Shown here piece after piece: positions 16,300-25,409 of a stretch of DNA of 64,000 nt. The DNA is from an uncultured Bacilli bacterium (lineage in GTDB: Bacteria > Bacillota_I > Bacilli_A > RFN20 > DUOF01): NCBI GenBank assembly GCA_934183255.1, contig CAKPSD010000001.1, positions 965,991 to 1,029,990 on the forward strand, written 5' to 3'. Each line of letters begins with the position of its first letter. The first letter of the stretch is position 1. The notes beneath the pieces are model-generated. The model made no database searches, had not been told where the DNA came from, and worked only from the letters and a program-made list of their open reading frames with translations. The translations under genes were made by a program, and so were the position numbers.

Positions 16300-16641
16300 A
16301 TGGAGATTTTAATAAATAATATAAAAGATTATTCAAAAAAAGAGAAAACTATAGTTATTAGAGATAATGGTATTTCTTTAATTGATGGTAATTCTTGCTA
16401 TGAAAAGATGTTAAGTAAAGATTTGAATTTAGTTAATAATGTACAAAATGAATTAAGGAAAATTATGTTTGATTGGAAAGAGGAGTATATTGGTAATAGA
16501 AAAATCGATGGAGAAAAATTTCATATTACTGTGGACATTAATCACAAGAAAAGGAAATATAAAATACAAAATAGATTTCCTTCAAATTGGGATGAGTTTT
16601 TAAAAGTTATAGAAGAAATCACAGGAGATGAGAATATATGA
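16300..16641 (+). CDS. Small protein, second of a tandem paralogous pair, function unknown
   Basis: A 113-residue paralogue of the preceding protein, sharing a Trp-containing core (FDWKEEYIG versus FKWKQEYIG) and the NWDEF segment near the C-terminus. It starts 3 bp after the first copy and overlaps the next gene by 4 bp (ATGA), so all three are probably one translationally coupled unit. It has no signal peptide or membrane helix. Function unknown. Confidence 0.6.
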   Translation: MEILINNIKDYSKKEKTIVIRDNGISLIDGNSCYEKMLSKDLNLVNNVQNELRKIMFDWKEEYIGNRKIDGEKFHITVDINHKKRKYKIQNRFPSNWDEFLKVIEEITGDENI

Positions 16642-17267
16642 TGAATGAATATATTTTGAATAATATAAGTAAACAACTATATAAAATTGAAATTGCTATT
16701 AGTGAGTATTTGGGAAAACAGTATTTTGAAATAGTTAATAAAAGATTGAATGATATAGATTTTGTTTTGGTTAGAGAAAATGGTGTTGTCTCTTTTGAAA
16801 ATGAAGAAGTGTATGTTGGAGAAGAACCTATATGTATTAAAAATGGAGAAAAAAATATAATTGCTTTTCCCTTAAACTTCTTTAATAAAAAAGCAAATAA
16901 TATAGCATTTGTTCATTTATTACTCCATTGTATTTTAGATGATTATAAAAATATTGAAGGGTATAATGAGACTTTGATTGATTATATGGCTAATGATATG
17001 GGTGATATTTTAAGAAAGTATAAAATAAATGTTCTTTCAAATAAAGAACCAGTTTATAAATCTAATAGTTTGTATACAAGATTTTATTCTCTAATTGAAG
17101 ATTACTATATAAAAAATAAAAATAAAATAATTAAAAATTATATGAGTGATGGAATTAAAGTGATTGATCATGATGAAAAATTGTTAGCTTATGAAGTTGA
17201 AAAAGAATTCGAAAAGTTTTGTTATAGTCCTCATGAAGTTAAAGAAAATAAAATAATAAGAAAATAA
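16638..17267 (+). CDS. Degenerate zincin-like protein, function unknown
   Basis: A 209-residue soluble protein. The centre reads AFVHLLLHCILDD (90-102) followed by NETLIDYMANDM (110-121). This resembles zincin metallopeptidases of the form H-E-x-x-H followed by a Glu on the next helix, but the catalytic Glu position is Leu94. His93, His97 and perhaps Glu111 could still bind metal. I therefore suggest a non-catalytic or metal-binding relative of ImmA/IrrE-like or small bacterial zincins; this is a weak match. It is coupled to two small paralogous genes upstream and ends about 100 bp before rny. Confidence 0.5.
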   Translation: MMNEYILNNISKQLYKIEIAISEYLGKQYFEIVNKRLNDIDFVLVRENGVVSFENEEVYVGEEPICIKNGEKNIIAFPLNFFNKKANNIAFVHLLLHCILDDYKNIEGYNETLIDYMANDMGDILRKYKINVLSNKEPVYKSNSLYTRFYSLIEDYYIKNKNKIIKNYMSDGIKVIDHDEKLLAYEVEKEFEKFCYSPHEVKENKIIRK

Positions 17268-17370
17268 TGATAGGTGAATTATTGTTAAAAGTGGGTAAAA
17301 TATATTAAAATAAATTTGTATAGAAATATACGTTTAATAAATAATCACTAAATGAATGGGGGAAAAATAA

Positions 17371-18921
17371 ATGGAGATTGTTTGGATCCTACTTGGTTTA
17401 GTTGTTGGTGCAGCTGGTGGCATTGTTTTAATGAGATTTAAGCCATTATTTGGTCTTAAAAACATAGATTCAAAAGTTAATAATATTATTAAAGAAGCAG
17501 AGGAAAAGGCAAATAATATTAAGCATAATGCTGAAGTTGAGGCTAAAGCTTTAACTTATGAAATGAAGCAAAATGCTGAAAAAGAAATTAAAGAAATGAA
17601 AGTTGAAATTGTCGAAGCAGAAAACAAACTTGATGTTAGAGAAGATAACATTAATCGTAGAGATAATGCACTTTTAGTTAAAGAAGAAAATCTAGAAAAC
17701 AAATTAAAACAATTAAATGAAAAAACCGAACAATTAAATAGTAGAGAATATGAAATTAATATGAAAAATGAGTCTGTTACTAAAGAACTTGAAAGAGTTG
17801 CTAGTTTAACAGTTAGTGAAGCAAAAAAAGAATTATTTAAAATAGTTGAAGAAAAAACAAAGAATGAGACAACTTTATATATTAAAAATAAAGAAGAGGA
17901 GGCTAAACTTAAGGCAAATGATACAGCTAAACAAATCTTAAGTATAGCTATCGAAAAATTTTCTCAAGAAGTTGCAGGAGAGAAAACTGTTAGTACTGTA
18001 AGTTTACCTAATGATGAATTAAAAGGTAGAATTATAGGTAGAGAAGGTAGAAATATTAGAACAATTGAACAATTAACTGGTGTTGATTTAATTATTGATG
18101 ATACTCCAGAAGTTATTAGCGTTTCTTGTTTTGATCCAATTAGAAGAGAAACTGCAAGAATTGCTCTTGAAAATTTAATTAAAGATGGAAGAATCCAACC
18201 AGGAAGAATAGAAGAAGTTGTAGAAAAAGCCAAAGAAGAAGTTAACGAATCTATTATGAAAGCTGGAGAAGATGCTATTTTTGAATTAGGTATAGCTAGA
18301 ATGAGTACAGAAATGATTCAAACTTTAGGTAAGTTAAAATATCGTACTAGTTATGGGCAAAATGTATTACAACATTCAATGGAAGTTGCTTATCTTACTG
18401 GTATTATGGCTGCAGAATTAGGTCTTGATCAAAATCTTGCTAGAAGAGCAGGCTTACTACACGATATAGGTAAAGCATTAGATTTTGAAGTTGAAGGAAG
18501 TCACGTTGAGTTAGGTGCAAGACTTGCTAAAAAATATAATGAAAATCCAATAGTTATTAATGCTATTGAATCACACCATGGTGATGTTGAAGCAACTAAT
18601 GTATATTCTCACTTAGTTAGTGCTGCTGATACTTTAAGTGCTGCTAGACCTGGTGCAAGAAGCGAAACATTAGAAAACTATATTAAACGTGTTGAAAAAC
18701 TAGAAGAATTATCTCATAGTTTTGAGGGTGTTAAAGAAGCTTATGCAATTCAAGCTGGTAGAGAAGTTAGAGTTATGGTAATACCTGAAAAAGTAGATGA
18801 TTTACAAGCGTTTAGATTAGCTAAAGAATTAAAAGATAAAATTGAAAATGAATTAACATATCCTGGACAAATAAAAGTAACTGTAATTAGAGAAACTAGA
18901 GCTAATGAGGTTGCTAAGTAA
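17371..18921 (+). CDS. rny: Ribonuclease Y
   Basis: A 516-residue membrane-bound endoribonuclease that starts mRNA decay. Domains in order: N-terminal transmembrane helix (about 3-21), long coiled coil (about 30-195), KH RNA-binding domain (about 205-270; LKGRIIGREGRNIRTIEQ), and HD domain with the metal-binding LLHDIGKAL. Length matches the family (about 520). It is followed 2 bp later by ymdB and then spoVS, the Bacillus order rny-ymdB-spoVS. The ribosome site GGGGG lies 5-10 nt before ATG. Confidence 0.97.
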   Translation: MEIVWILLGLVVGAAGGIVLMRFKPLFGLKNIDSKVNNIIKEAEEKANNIKHNAEVEAKALTYEMKQNAEKEIKEMKVEIVEAENKLDVREDNINRRDNALLVKEENLENKLKQLNEKTEQLNSREYEINMKNESVTKELERVASLTVSEAKKELFKIVEEKTKNETTLYIKNKEEEAKLKANDTAKQILSIAIEKFSQEVAGEKTVSTVSLPNDELKGRIIGREGRNIRTIEQLTGVDLIIDDTPEVISVSCFDPIRRETARIALENLIKDGRIQPGRIEEVVEKAKEEVNESIMKAGEDAIFELGIARMSTEMIQTLGKLKYRTSYGQNVLQHSMEVAYLTGIMAAELGLDQNLARRAGLLHDIGKALDFEVEGSHVELGARLAKKYNENPIVINAIESHHGDVEATNVYSHLVSAADTLSAARPGARSETLENYIKRVEKLEELSHSFEGVKEAYAIQAGREVRVMVIPEKVDDLQAFRLAKELKDKIENELTYPGQIKVTVIRETRANEVAK

Positions 18922-18923
18922 TA

Positions 18924-19700
18924 ATGAAAGTATTATTTTTAGGAGATATATATAGTAAAAGTGGCCGTAATGTTGTAAGAAAACATTTAAGCGAGTTAAA
19001 GAAAAAATATGATATAGATTTAACTATAGCTAATGGAGAAAATTCTGCGCATGGTAAAGGTATGACTAAAGCTATTTATGATGAACTAATGAGTTTAGGA
19101 ATAGATGCTTTTACAATGGGTAACCATTTTTTGAAAAATAACGATATTCTTAAATGGATTGATAAAGTTAATAATATTGCTAGGCCTCTTAATATTGAGG
19201 GAGTAGTTGAGGGTGTTGGTAGCATTGTTATTGATACTAAAAAAGGAAAAGTTAGAATAACTAATCTAATAGGAAGATTATTTATTAGAGAATTTGAAGC
19301 ACTTAATCCTTTTGAGGTTATGGATGATCTCCTTTGCGAGGAAGATGAAATAATACATATTGTAGATTTTCATGCAGAAGCAAATGGGGAAAAGAAAAGT
19401 TTAGCGTATTATCTTGATGGTAAGGTTAGTGCACTTTTAGGTACACATACACATGTTCAAACGGCTGATAATAGAGTATTACCAAAGGGGACTGCTTATA
19501 TTAGCGATGTTGGCTTTTGTGGAGCATATGAGAGTGTGCTAGGAATAGAAATTGATAATGCAATAGCTTTTTCTAAGGATCATGATTTTAGAAAACATAA
19601 TCCTAGTGAAAGTGAAGGAGAGTTAAATGCTGTTGTTATAGATATTGATGAAAAAACAGGAAAAAGTAATAGTATAGAAAGAATATATATCAAACCTTAA
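18924..19700 (+). CDS. ymdB: YmdB-family metallophosphoesterase
   Basis: A 258-residue metallophosphoesterase of the YmdB family. Metal-binding motifs are LFLGDIYSKSGR (start), TIANGENSAHGKGM, FTMGNHFLKNND, and the C-terminal LGTHTHVQTADNR. In Bacillus subtilis YmdB has phosphodiesterase activity on cyclic nucleotides and affects biofilm and motility decisions, and it is co-transcribed with rny. Here it starts 2 bp after rny. The length is standard. Confidence 0.95.
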   Translation: MKVLFLGDIYSKSGRNVVRKHLSELKKKYDIDLTIANGENSAHGKGMTKAIYDELMSLGIDAFTMGNHFLKNNDILKWIDKVNNIARPLNIEGVVEGVGSIVIDTKKGKVRITNLIGRLFIREFEALNPFEVMDDLLCEEDEIIHIVDFHAEANGEKKSLAYYLDGKVSALLGTHTHVQTADNRVLPKGTAYISDVGFCGAYESVLGIEIDNAIAFSKDHDFRKHNPSESEGELNAVVIDIDEKTGKSNSIERIYIKP

Positions 19701-19762
19701 TTTAAAATTATTATCATAATATATTTAAAGTTAAAATATATTAAATTAAGGAGGAAATAACA

Positions 19763-20026
19763 ATGACAGAAATATTAAAAGTATCTACAAAATCTAATCC
19801 AAATTTAGTGGCAGGTGCCTTAGTAAATATTTTAAAAGAAAAAGAAAATGTTGAAATACATTCAATAGGAGCAGGTGCTTTAAATCAAGCTATTAAAGCG
19901 GTTGCTATAGCAAGAGGGTTTGTGGCACCTAGTGGTAAAGAAATTGTTGTTATACCATCATTTTGGGAAGTAACCATTGATAATCAAATAAAAACAGCAA
20001 TTAAATTAGTTGTTAAATTTCAATAA
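19763..20026 (+). CDS. spoVS: Stage V sporulation protein S
   Basis: An 87-residue Alba-fold protein, the family length, with the highly conserved segments LKVSTKSNPNLVAGALVNI, VEIHSIGAGALNQAIKAVAI and a C-terminal IKTAIKLVV. In Bacillus subtilis SpoVS affects septation and spore coat formation; homologues also exist in non-sporulating species, so on its own it does not prove sporulation. It follows ymdB as in Bacillus, with a strong ribosome site AAGGAGG and a terminator directly after. Confidence 0.97.
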   Translation: MTEILKVSTKSNPNLVAGALVNILKEKENVEIHSIGAGALNQAIKAVAIARGFVAPSGKEIVVIPSFWEVTIDNQIKTAIKLVVKFQ

Positions 20027-20031
20027 AAAAT

Positions 20032-20054
20032 AGAGTCATTGACTCTTTTTTTTT
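20032..20054 (+). terminator. Rho-independent terminator after spoVS
   Basis: Stem AGAGTC (20032-20037) / GACTCT (20041-20046), 3-nt loop, followed by nine T. Confidence 0.9.
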
Positions 20055-20061
20055 AGTTTAA

Positions 20062-20090
20062 TTGATTTAACTTATCTATAATTATATAAT
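20062..20090 (+). promoter_or_regulatory. Sigma-A-type promoter of the YfhO gene
   Basis: TTGATT (20062-20067), a 17-bp spacer and TATAAT (20085-20090), 19 bp upstream of the YfhO start codon. Confidence 0.7.
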
Positions 20091-20109
20091 TTAAATGTGA
20101 GGTTATATA

Positions 20110-22971
20110 ATGAAGAAATGGTTTAAAGAAAAAATATTAAATAACAATAAAAATACTGTACTATTAGTATTTTTTAGTGGTTTATTAATTTTAACTATTT
20201 ATCAAATTATTTTGTTATGTAGAGGAACTTATTTTAATAGTAATTCAGATGATGTTGTACAGTACTCGCCAATATTATTACAATATATAGAAAATATAAA
20301 ACATGGTAAATTTGGATGGTTTAACTTTACTAATGGAACAGGTTCATCTGTTTTTGCAGATGCCTATTATGTTCCTATAGATATTTTTTCTATACTTACA
20401 TTTTTGTTTAGTTTTATAATGGATGGAAGCATAGCATTTTCTTGTGTTGAATTATTAAAAGTAGTATTAGGTGTGACTGCGTTTGCGTTCTTTTTACAAA
20501 AATGCAAATATAGTAATGTAATAGTATTGATTTTATCTTTTATGTATTTCGCAACAGGAGGAGCATGGGTTTTTTCTACATATCCTACTTATTTTTCTTT
20601 AATGTTTTATTTGCCTGTTTCTTTACTTGTAGTTAAGTATTATATAGATGGTAAAAAATGGATTCTTCCTTTATATGGATTTGCTCTTATTTTATATAAT
20701 TTTTATAATGCATATACTTTGTTTATATTTATGTTATTTGATTATATAGTAATATCTATTAGAGATAATTATATAAATATAAAAAAGCTTATAAAGGATT
20801 CATTTATGTTTGGATGTCATATTGTATTGTCTGTTGTTATGGGGATGTTTATATTACTTCCAAGTGTTTTATATATAATTAATTATACTAGTAGAAATGT
20901 TGTGAAATTTGATTGGTTTTATGAAATAAATGTTTATTTTAAAATGATATATAAAATGTTTGTATATGAATCAGGTGTAGATAATTTAAAGACTGGAATG
21001 ATGTATACTGGAACATACGCTAATTCGCAGTACAGCTTTTATGTTGGAATTTTAGGAATGTATATTTTACTTATGCTATTTTATTTAAAAGATAGAACAA
21101 GCAAAATTTACAAATTGGTATTAGTTTCTATACTAGTGATGGCCATATTTCCAATATTTTCAATGATATTTTCTGGAGTTGGAGTTGCTTATACTAGATG
21201 GTTGTCTTATTCTCAAATAGTATTGTTATTTTTTATAGGGCATGTTATTAGTCAAAAAGAATTCAATCTTTCATTAAATAAAAAAAATATGTGCATATTT
21301 ATTGGCTTAATAGCAATTTATTTAGTGTTTATAATATGTTTTGTTATTCAATACAGAATTGAAAATAAAATTTCATATCTTTCATTAATTGTTAAAACGG
21401 CAATAGCTTTTGTGTTTGTTATAGTATTTATAGTATTTTTAATTAGTAAACAGAAAGAATTATTGTTTAGCTCTGCAATCATAGAAATGGTAGTAGCTAT
21501 AATTTTAAATTTGTCTACTCCATGGAGTACATCTAATATTAACAATAATAATTATTATAAAGAAATAAATAATATAAAAAATCATGTAGAAATTGATGAT
21601 TTAAACAGAGTATTTGTTTCTAATAGAGCTTATCATAATTTAAATAGGAGACAAAATGTTTTGACTAATGAAACAATTTTTCACTCTTTTATTTCAAAAT
21701 ATATAAAAGAATTTGAATATTTATATGATGATAAAGGGTCATTAACTACAACTTTTATAGGTAGTAGATATGATTTTAATTTTTCTAGAATTTTAGATTA
21801 TAGGTATATTGTTATGCCAAAAAGTGAAGAAAGATTGATTGATTATAATTTGGAATTTTTAGTAAAAAAGTATGAAAATAGTGAAATGATAATATACGAA
21901 AACAAAAATTATAATTCTTTTTATGTATATGAAAATTATTATGATGAAAATGAAGTTTATGACATAAATAATTTAAATATATTAGATTTAGAAGAAAAAT
22001 TGTTTGACGCGGTTATTTTGAATGATAAAAATTATAATTTAAATAAAATTGATTTTAATTATAATAATAGTGCTAATAAGATTGAAATTATGCAAGATCT
22101 TAATTTAGTAAAAGAAGGAAATTACTATGTAAGCAATTTAGAAAATGAAAATATAAGCTTTTCTGGTTATGTATATATAAAGGCAGAAAACTACAATAAT
22201 ATAAAAAGTATAAAAATAAATGATGGCGAGATTAATAAATGTTTTAATAAAGGAAGTTATTATACATGTGAATTTAGTGACTCTCTTAAGAACATTATTT
22301 TCGAAACTAGTGGTGAGATTAGCGAAAATTATAAATTCGTTATTATTAAGGAGGAAAATAATACTGATTATACTTATATAAAATTAAATGAAAATCTTGT
22401 AGATAAATATGTTAGTTATTATATAAATTTTTATAAGGGAAAAGATGTAACTTTTGTAGATGAAAATAATAACACATTAGTTTGCCCTTATGGATCTTGT
22501 TACTTTAAAGATTTTAAACCCGTTGCAATGTTTATTCAAACAACCCCTTATATAGGAAAAGATGAGTGGACTTTATACTACAAAGCTAATGATTTGGAAG
22601 GATATATTAACAAAAATGATAAATTACTAGCAAGCAATAAGAGTTTAAGTTATAATAAATCAGCAATTAATATAAAATACCACAAGGAAAGTGAAAATGC
22701 TAATGATCAAGTTATTGTTTTACCTATAACATATAGTGATGAATGGAAAGTTTATGATTCTAATTATGAAGTGGTTAGGGTAAATGGTGGATTTGTTGGT
22801 ATAATAGTAAAGAACGAGATAAAAGATATTGATGTTACAATAAAGTTTAAACCTGTAGGGATAAAGAGTGGTTTTATTATTAGTTCAATTGGTATACTTA
22901 TGTATTGTATGTATCTTGGGATAAACATATATGTGAAAAGAAAGAAGGAAGTAAGTAATGAGCATATTTAA
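20110..22971 (+). CDS. YfhO-family membrane protein (putative glycosyltransferase)
   Basis: A 953-residue protein with about twelve N-terminal transmembrane helices (to about residue 465), a large extracellular region (about 480-915) and one C-terminal helix. The first loop SNSDDVVQYSPILLQYIE and GWFNFTNGTGSSVFADAYY match the acidic first-loop pattern of GT-C/YfhO proteins, in which Asp residues act in catalysis. In Bacillus and Listeria YfhO takes part in glycosylating lipoteichoic acid or related polymers. It has its own promoter and overlaps uppS by 14 bp, so it starts an operon YfhO-uppS-COG2426. Confidence 0.85.
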   Translation: MKKWFKEKILNNNKNTVLLVFFSGLLILTIYQIILLCRGTYFNSNSDDVVQYSPILLQYIENIKHGKFGWFNFTNGTGSSVFADAYYVPIDIFSILTFLFSFIMDGSIAFSCVELLKVVLGVTAFAFFLQKCKYSNVIVLILSFMYFATGGAWVFSTYPTYFSLMFYLPVSLLVVKYYIDGKKWILPLYGFALILYNFYNAYTLFIFMLFDYIVISIRDNYINIKKLIKDSFMFGCHIVLSVVMGMFILLPSVLYIINYTSRNVVKFDWFYEINVYFKMIYKMFVYESGVDNLKTGMMYTGTYANSQYSFYVGILGMYILLMLFYLKDRTSKIYKLVLVSILVMAIFPIFSMIFSGVGVAYTRWLSYSQIVLLFFIGHVISQKEFNLSLNKKNMCIFIGLIAIYLVFIICFVIQYRIENKISYLSLIVKTAIAFVFVIVFIVFLISKQKELLFSSAIIEMVVAIILNLSTPWSTSNINNNNYYKEINNIKNHVEIDDLNRVFVSNRAYHNLNRRQNVLTNETIFHSFISKYIKEFEYLYDDKGSLTTTFIGSRYDFNFSRILDYRYIVMPKSEERLIDYNLEFLVKKYENSEMIIYENKNYNSFYVYENYYDENEVYDINNLNILDLEEKLFDAVILNDKNYNLNKIDFNYNNSANKIEIMQDLNLVKEGNYYVSNLENENISFSGYVYIKAENYNNIKSIKINDGEINKCFNKGSYYTCEFSDSLKNIIFETSGEISENYKFVIIKEENNTDYTYIKLNENLVDKYVSYYINFYKGKDVTFVDENNNTLVCPYGSCYFKDFKPVAMFIQTTPYIGKDEWTLYYKANDLEGYINKNDKLLASNKSLSYNKSAINIKYHKESENANDQVIVLPITYSDEWKVYDSNYEVVRVNGGFVGIIVKNEIKDIDVTIKFKPVGIKSGFIISSIGILMYCMYLGINIYVKRKKEVSNEHI

Positions 22972-23692
22972 AAGGAAAAGTGTGGATATGGCTAGAGTTC
23001 CTAAACATGTGGCTTTTATTATGGATGGTAATGGAAGATGGGCTAAAAAAAGAGGGCTAGTTAGAACTGCAGGACATGAAGAAGGCGCAAAAAGAGTGCA
23101 AGATTTAGCTAGAAATGCTAAGGAGTTTGGAATAAAAGTTGTTACAGTATATACTTTTTCTACTGAAAATTGGAAAAGACCTAAAGAAGAAGTTGATTAC
23201 ATATTTAATCTAGTTAAAAAACTTTTAATAGAAGGTAAAGAAGACTTTATGAAAAATAATGTTAGAGTTTACTTTATTGGTAAAATAGATGAATTAGATG
23301 AAGATTTTAGAAAGCTTATTTATGAAACAATGGAAGAAACAAAAAATAATGATGGTATAACATTAAATTTTGCTTTTAACTATGGTGGTAGAAGCGAAAT
23401 TACAGAAATGGTTAAAAATATAGCTAATGATTGTGTTACAAACAAAATTAAAGTAGACGATATTAACGAAAAACTTATTGATAGTTATTTAATGACTAAA
23501 GATTTACCTCCAATTGATCTAATGGTTAGAACTAGTGGTGAAGTAAGGTTATCTAATTTTCTTTTATGGCAACTTGCATATAGTGAGTTAATATTTACTG
23601 GTACTTATTGGCCAGATTTCGATAAGAAAAATTTAGAAAAGATTTTAATTGAATTTCAATCTAGAAATAGAAGGTATGGTGGATTGAAGTGA
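22958..23692 (+). CDS. uppS: Undecaprenyl diphosphate synthase
   Basis: A 244-residue cis-prenyltransferase that makes the C55 lipid carrier for peptidoglycan and other polymers. The signature near the N-terminus is HVAFIMDGNGRWAKKRGL, with the catalytic Asp in MDGNGRW; further conserved segments are TVYTFSTENWKRP and VRTSGEVRLSNFLLWQLAYSE. The start overlaps the YfhO gene with a ribosome site AGGAAG; an ATG at 22988 is a possible later start. It is followed by a 4-bp overlap with a GTG-started gene. In Bacillus uppS lies next to cdsA; that partner is absent here. Confidence 0.96.
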   Translation: MSIFKRKSVDMARVPKHVAFIMDGNGRWAKKRGLVRTAGHEEGAKRVQDLARNAKEFGIKVVTVYTFSTENWKRPKEEVDYIFNLVKKLLIEGKEDFMKNNVRVYFIGKIDELDEDFRKLIYETMEETKNNDGITLNFAFNYGGRSEITEMVKNIANDCVTNKIKVDDINEKLIDSYLMTKDLPPIDLMVRTSGEVRLSNFLLWQLAYSELIFTGTYWPDFDKKNLEKILIEFQSRNRRYGGLK

Positions 23693-24360
23693 GTGGGGCA
23701 ATACAAAAAATAGTTTTAAAAATATTTGGAAATAATCCAATACTAGCAACTATATTTATAGCTATGATTCCTATTATTGAACTTAGAGGAGCTATACCAT
23801 TTGGAAGTAGCAAGGAAATATGGGGAGAAAAGGCTCTTTCTATTTGGGAAAGTGCTTTGTATAGTGTTATAGGATCTGTTATATCTGCTGTTATTATTAT
23901 TCTTTTGCTTATACCTATTTTTAATTTACTAAAGAAAACTAAATTCTTTAAAAAACTAGTAATGTCTTTTGAAGAAAAGTTTAAAAAGCAAAGTGATAAG
24001 ATAGAGAATGAAGCAGAACATAACAAAAATAAAAAGTTTAAGAAATGGTTAGGCGTTATGACTTTTGTGGCTATTCCTTTACCTTTAACTGGTGTTTGGA
24101 CTGGTAGCGCAGTAGCAGTATTTTTGCAAATGGGATTTTTGAGTAGTTTTACTGCCGTTTCTGCAGGTGCAATGGTAGCGGCATGCATTATGATGCTTGT
24201 TAGTAAAACATTAGGCGATAAAGCATTAGTTATATTTTATGTTTTTCTTGCTTTTTTTGTTGTTCTAATTACTTTCTATATAGTTAAAGCTATAGTTAAA
24301 AGTAAAAAAGATAATAAAGAAGAAAAAATAAGTAAAGAGCAAAATAAAAACCTCGATTGA
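23689..24360 (+). CDS. COG2426 / small multidrug export-family membrane protein
   Basis: A 223-residue membrane protein of the Sm_multidrug_ex family (COG2426). The signature is near the N-terminus: NPILATIFIAMIPIIELRG followed by AIPFG, and a second motif KWLGVMTFVAIPLPLTG is followed by VWTGSAVA. About five helices are predicted, with a charged cytoplasmic loop after the second (EEKFKKQSDKIENEAEHNK) and a charged tail. The actual substrate is unknown despite the family name. It starts with GTG overlapping the uppS stop and ends inside a bidirectional terminator. Confidence 0.85.
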   Translation: MSGAIQKIVLKIFGNNPILATIFIAMIPIIELRGAIPFGSSKEIWGEKALSIWESALYSVIGSVISAVIIILLLIPIFNLLKKTKFFKKLVMSFEEKFKKQSDKIENEAEHNKNKKFKKWLGVMTFVAIPLPLTGVWTGSAVAVFLQMGFLSSFTAVSAGAMVAACIMMLVSKTLGDKALVIFYVFLAFFVVLITFYIVKAIVKSKKDNKEEKISKEQNKNLD

Positions 24361-24368
24361 GGTTTTTT
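24349..24368. terminator. Bidirectional Rho-independent terminator
   Basis: Stem AACCTC (24349-24354) / GAGGTT (24359-24364) with a GATT loop, T-run on the plus side and A-run on the other side. It serves the two convergent genes. Confidence 0.85.
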
Positions 24369-24371
24369 ATT

Positions 24372-25298
24372 TTATAAATTTATTTTTTCTCTCACTATAT
24401 AATTAGGTCTTCCTTTTACTTCATCATACATTCTAGAAACATATAAATTTGTTAACCCAGTATGCACCATCATTAGTGAAGCAATTATAGTGATGCTTGG
24501 GAACAACCAAGCAGTTAATGGTAGGAATATTTTAAAACAAGCTAAGATAATGAATGTCAAGAAACAAACAAGAGATAGTGCACCTAGCATTAAACCGTGT
24601 TTTAAAGGAAGAGTTAAAGGATAATCACTATTTGCAATTATTCCATCTTTAGCTAACTTTACTAATTTCTTTACAGTGTATTTAGTTTCACCTGCAACTC
24701 TTTTATCTCTATCAAATTCAACGTAAGTTTGTTTATAACCAACCCAACTTGTTATTCCTCTTAAAAATCTATTATGTTCAGGCATTGAACAAATAGTGTT
24801 TATTACTTTACGGTCGAATAATTTAAAATCTCCAACTTTAGCAGGTATTTGCAAACCTGTAATTTTAGTCATAAACTTCATGTAAGCGCTAGAAGTAAAC
24901 TTTTTAAAAAAGGTTTCTCCTTCTCTTATTGTTCTACGGCCATGTACAACTTCATATCCTTCTTTCCACTTTTCAATCATATCTAAAATGGCTTCTGGCT
25001 TGTCTTGTAAGTCGACATCAATATCTACGACAGCTTGTCCTTTACTTTCTTTAAAACCACATAATAAGGCCGCTTGTTGGCCAAAGTTTCTAGAAAAGTC
25101 TATTACTTTTATTCTTTTGTCTTTGCTTGCTAAATCCATAAGAATATTATATGTATTGTCTTTACTTCCATCATTTACAAATATTATTTCATAGGTTTCT
25201 TTTGTTTTCTCCATTACAGGTATTATTCTTTCATAGAATAAAGGGATAGATTGTTCCTCATTAAATACTGGTACTACAATTGAATATTTTATTTCCAT
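24372..25298 (-). CDS. Family 2 glycosyltransferase (DPM1/GtrB-like), membrane-anchored
   Basis: A 308-residue GT2 enzyme: nucleotide-sugar domain starting MEIKYSIVVPVFNEE, the metal-binding DxD-type segment VVDIDVDLQDKPEA, an FSRNFGQQAALLCG motif and a C-terminal pair of transmembrane helices. This is the layout of GtrB/ArnC/dolichol-phosphate sugar synthases, which transfer a sugar to undecaprenyl phosphate. ATG 25298 is chosen because GAGGTG lies 10 nt upstream on the minus strand; the frame extends to 25355 but that part lacks a ribosome site. A GtrA-like partner lies at 13673-14155. Confidence 0.9.
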   Translation of the reverse strand: MEIKYSIVVPVFNEEQSIPLFYERIIPVMEKTKETYEIIFVNDGSKDNTYNILMDLASKDKRIKVIDFSRNFGQQAALLCGFKESKGQAVVDIDVDLQDKPEAILDMIEKWKEGYEVVHGRRTIREGETFFKKFTSSAYMKFMTKITGLQIPAKVGDFKLFDRKVINTICSMPEHNRFLRGITSWVGYKQTYVEFDRDKRVAGETKYTVKKLVKLAKDGIIANSDYPLTLPLKHGLMLGALSLVCFLTFIILACFKIFLPLTAWLFPSITIIASLMMVHTGLTNLYVSRMYDEVKGRPNYIVREKINL

Positions 25299-25370
25299 AT
25301 TTTTATTACACCTCGTAAATAGAGTAACACATTTTTTGTGTATTACAAACAACATAAAAAATATTTTTTA

Positions 25371-25379
25371 TGATATAAT
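25371..25379 (+). promoter_or_regulatory. Extended -10 promoter element
   Basis: TGATATAAT carries both the TG extension and a perfect TATAAT, about 30 bp upstream of the next start. No good -35 box is seen, as is common with extended -10 promoters. The same nonamer occurs upstream of the genes at 36168 and 61640. Confidence 0.55.
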
Positions 25380-25409
25380 TTAATTGTTGTATTAATTGGA
25401 GGGTTATTA

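Noticed and set aside
19716..19742. Hairpin AATATATTT/AAATATATT before spoVS as an operator
   Set aside because: Pure A+T inverted repeats are frequent by chance at this base composition.
23661..24188. 175-codon open frame on the minus strand
   Set aside because: It lies wholly inside the COG2426 gene and the end of uppS, both of which have clear family motifs. No ribosome site or recognisable product.
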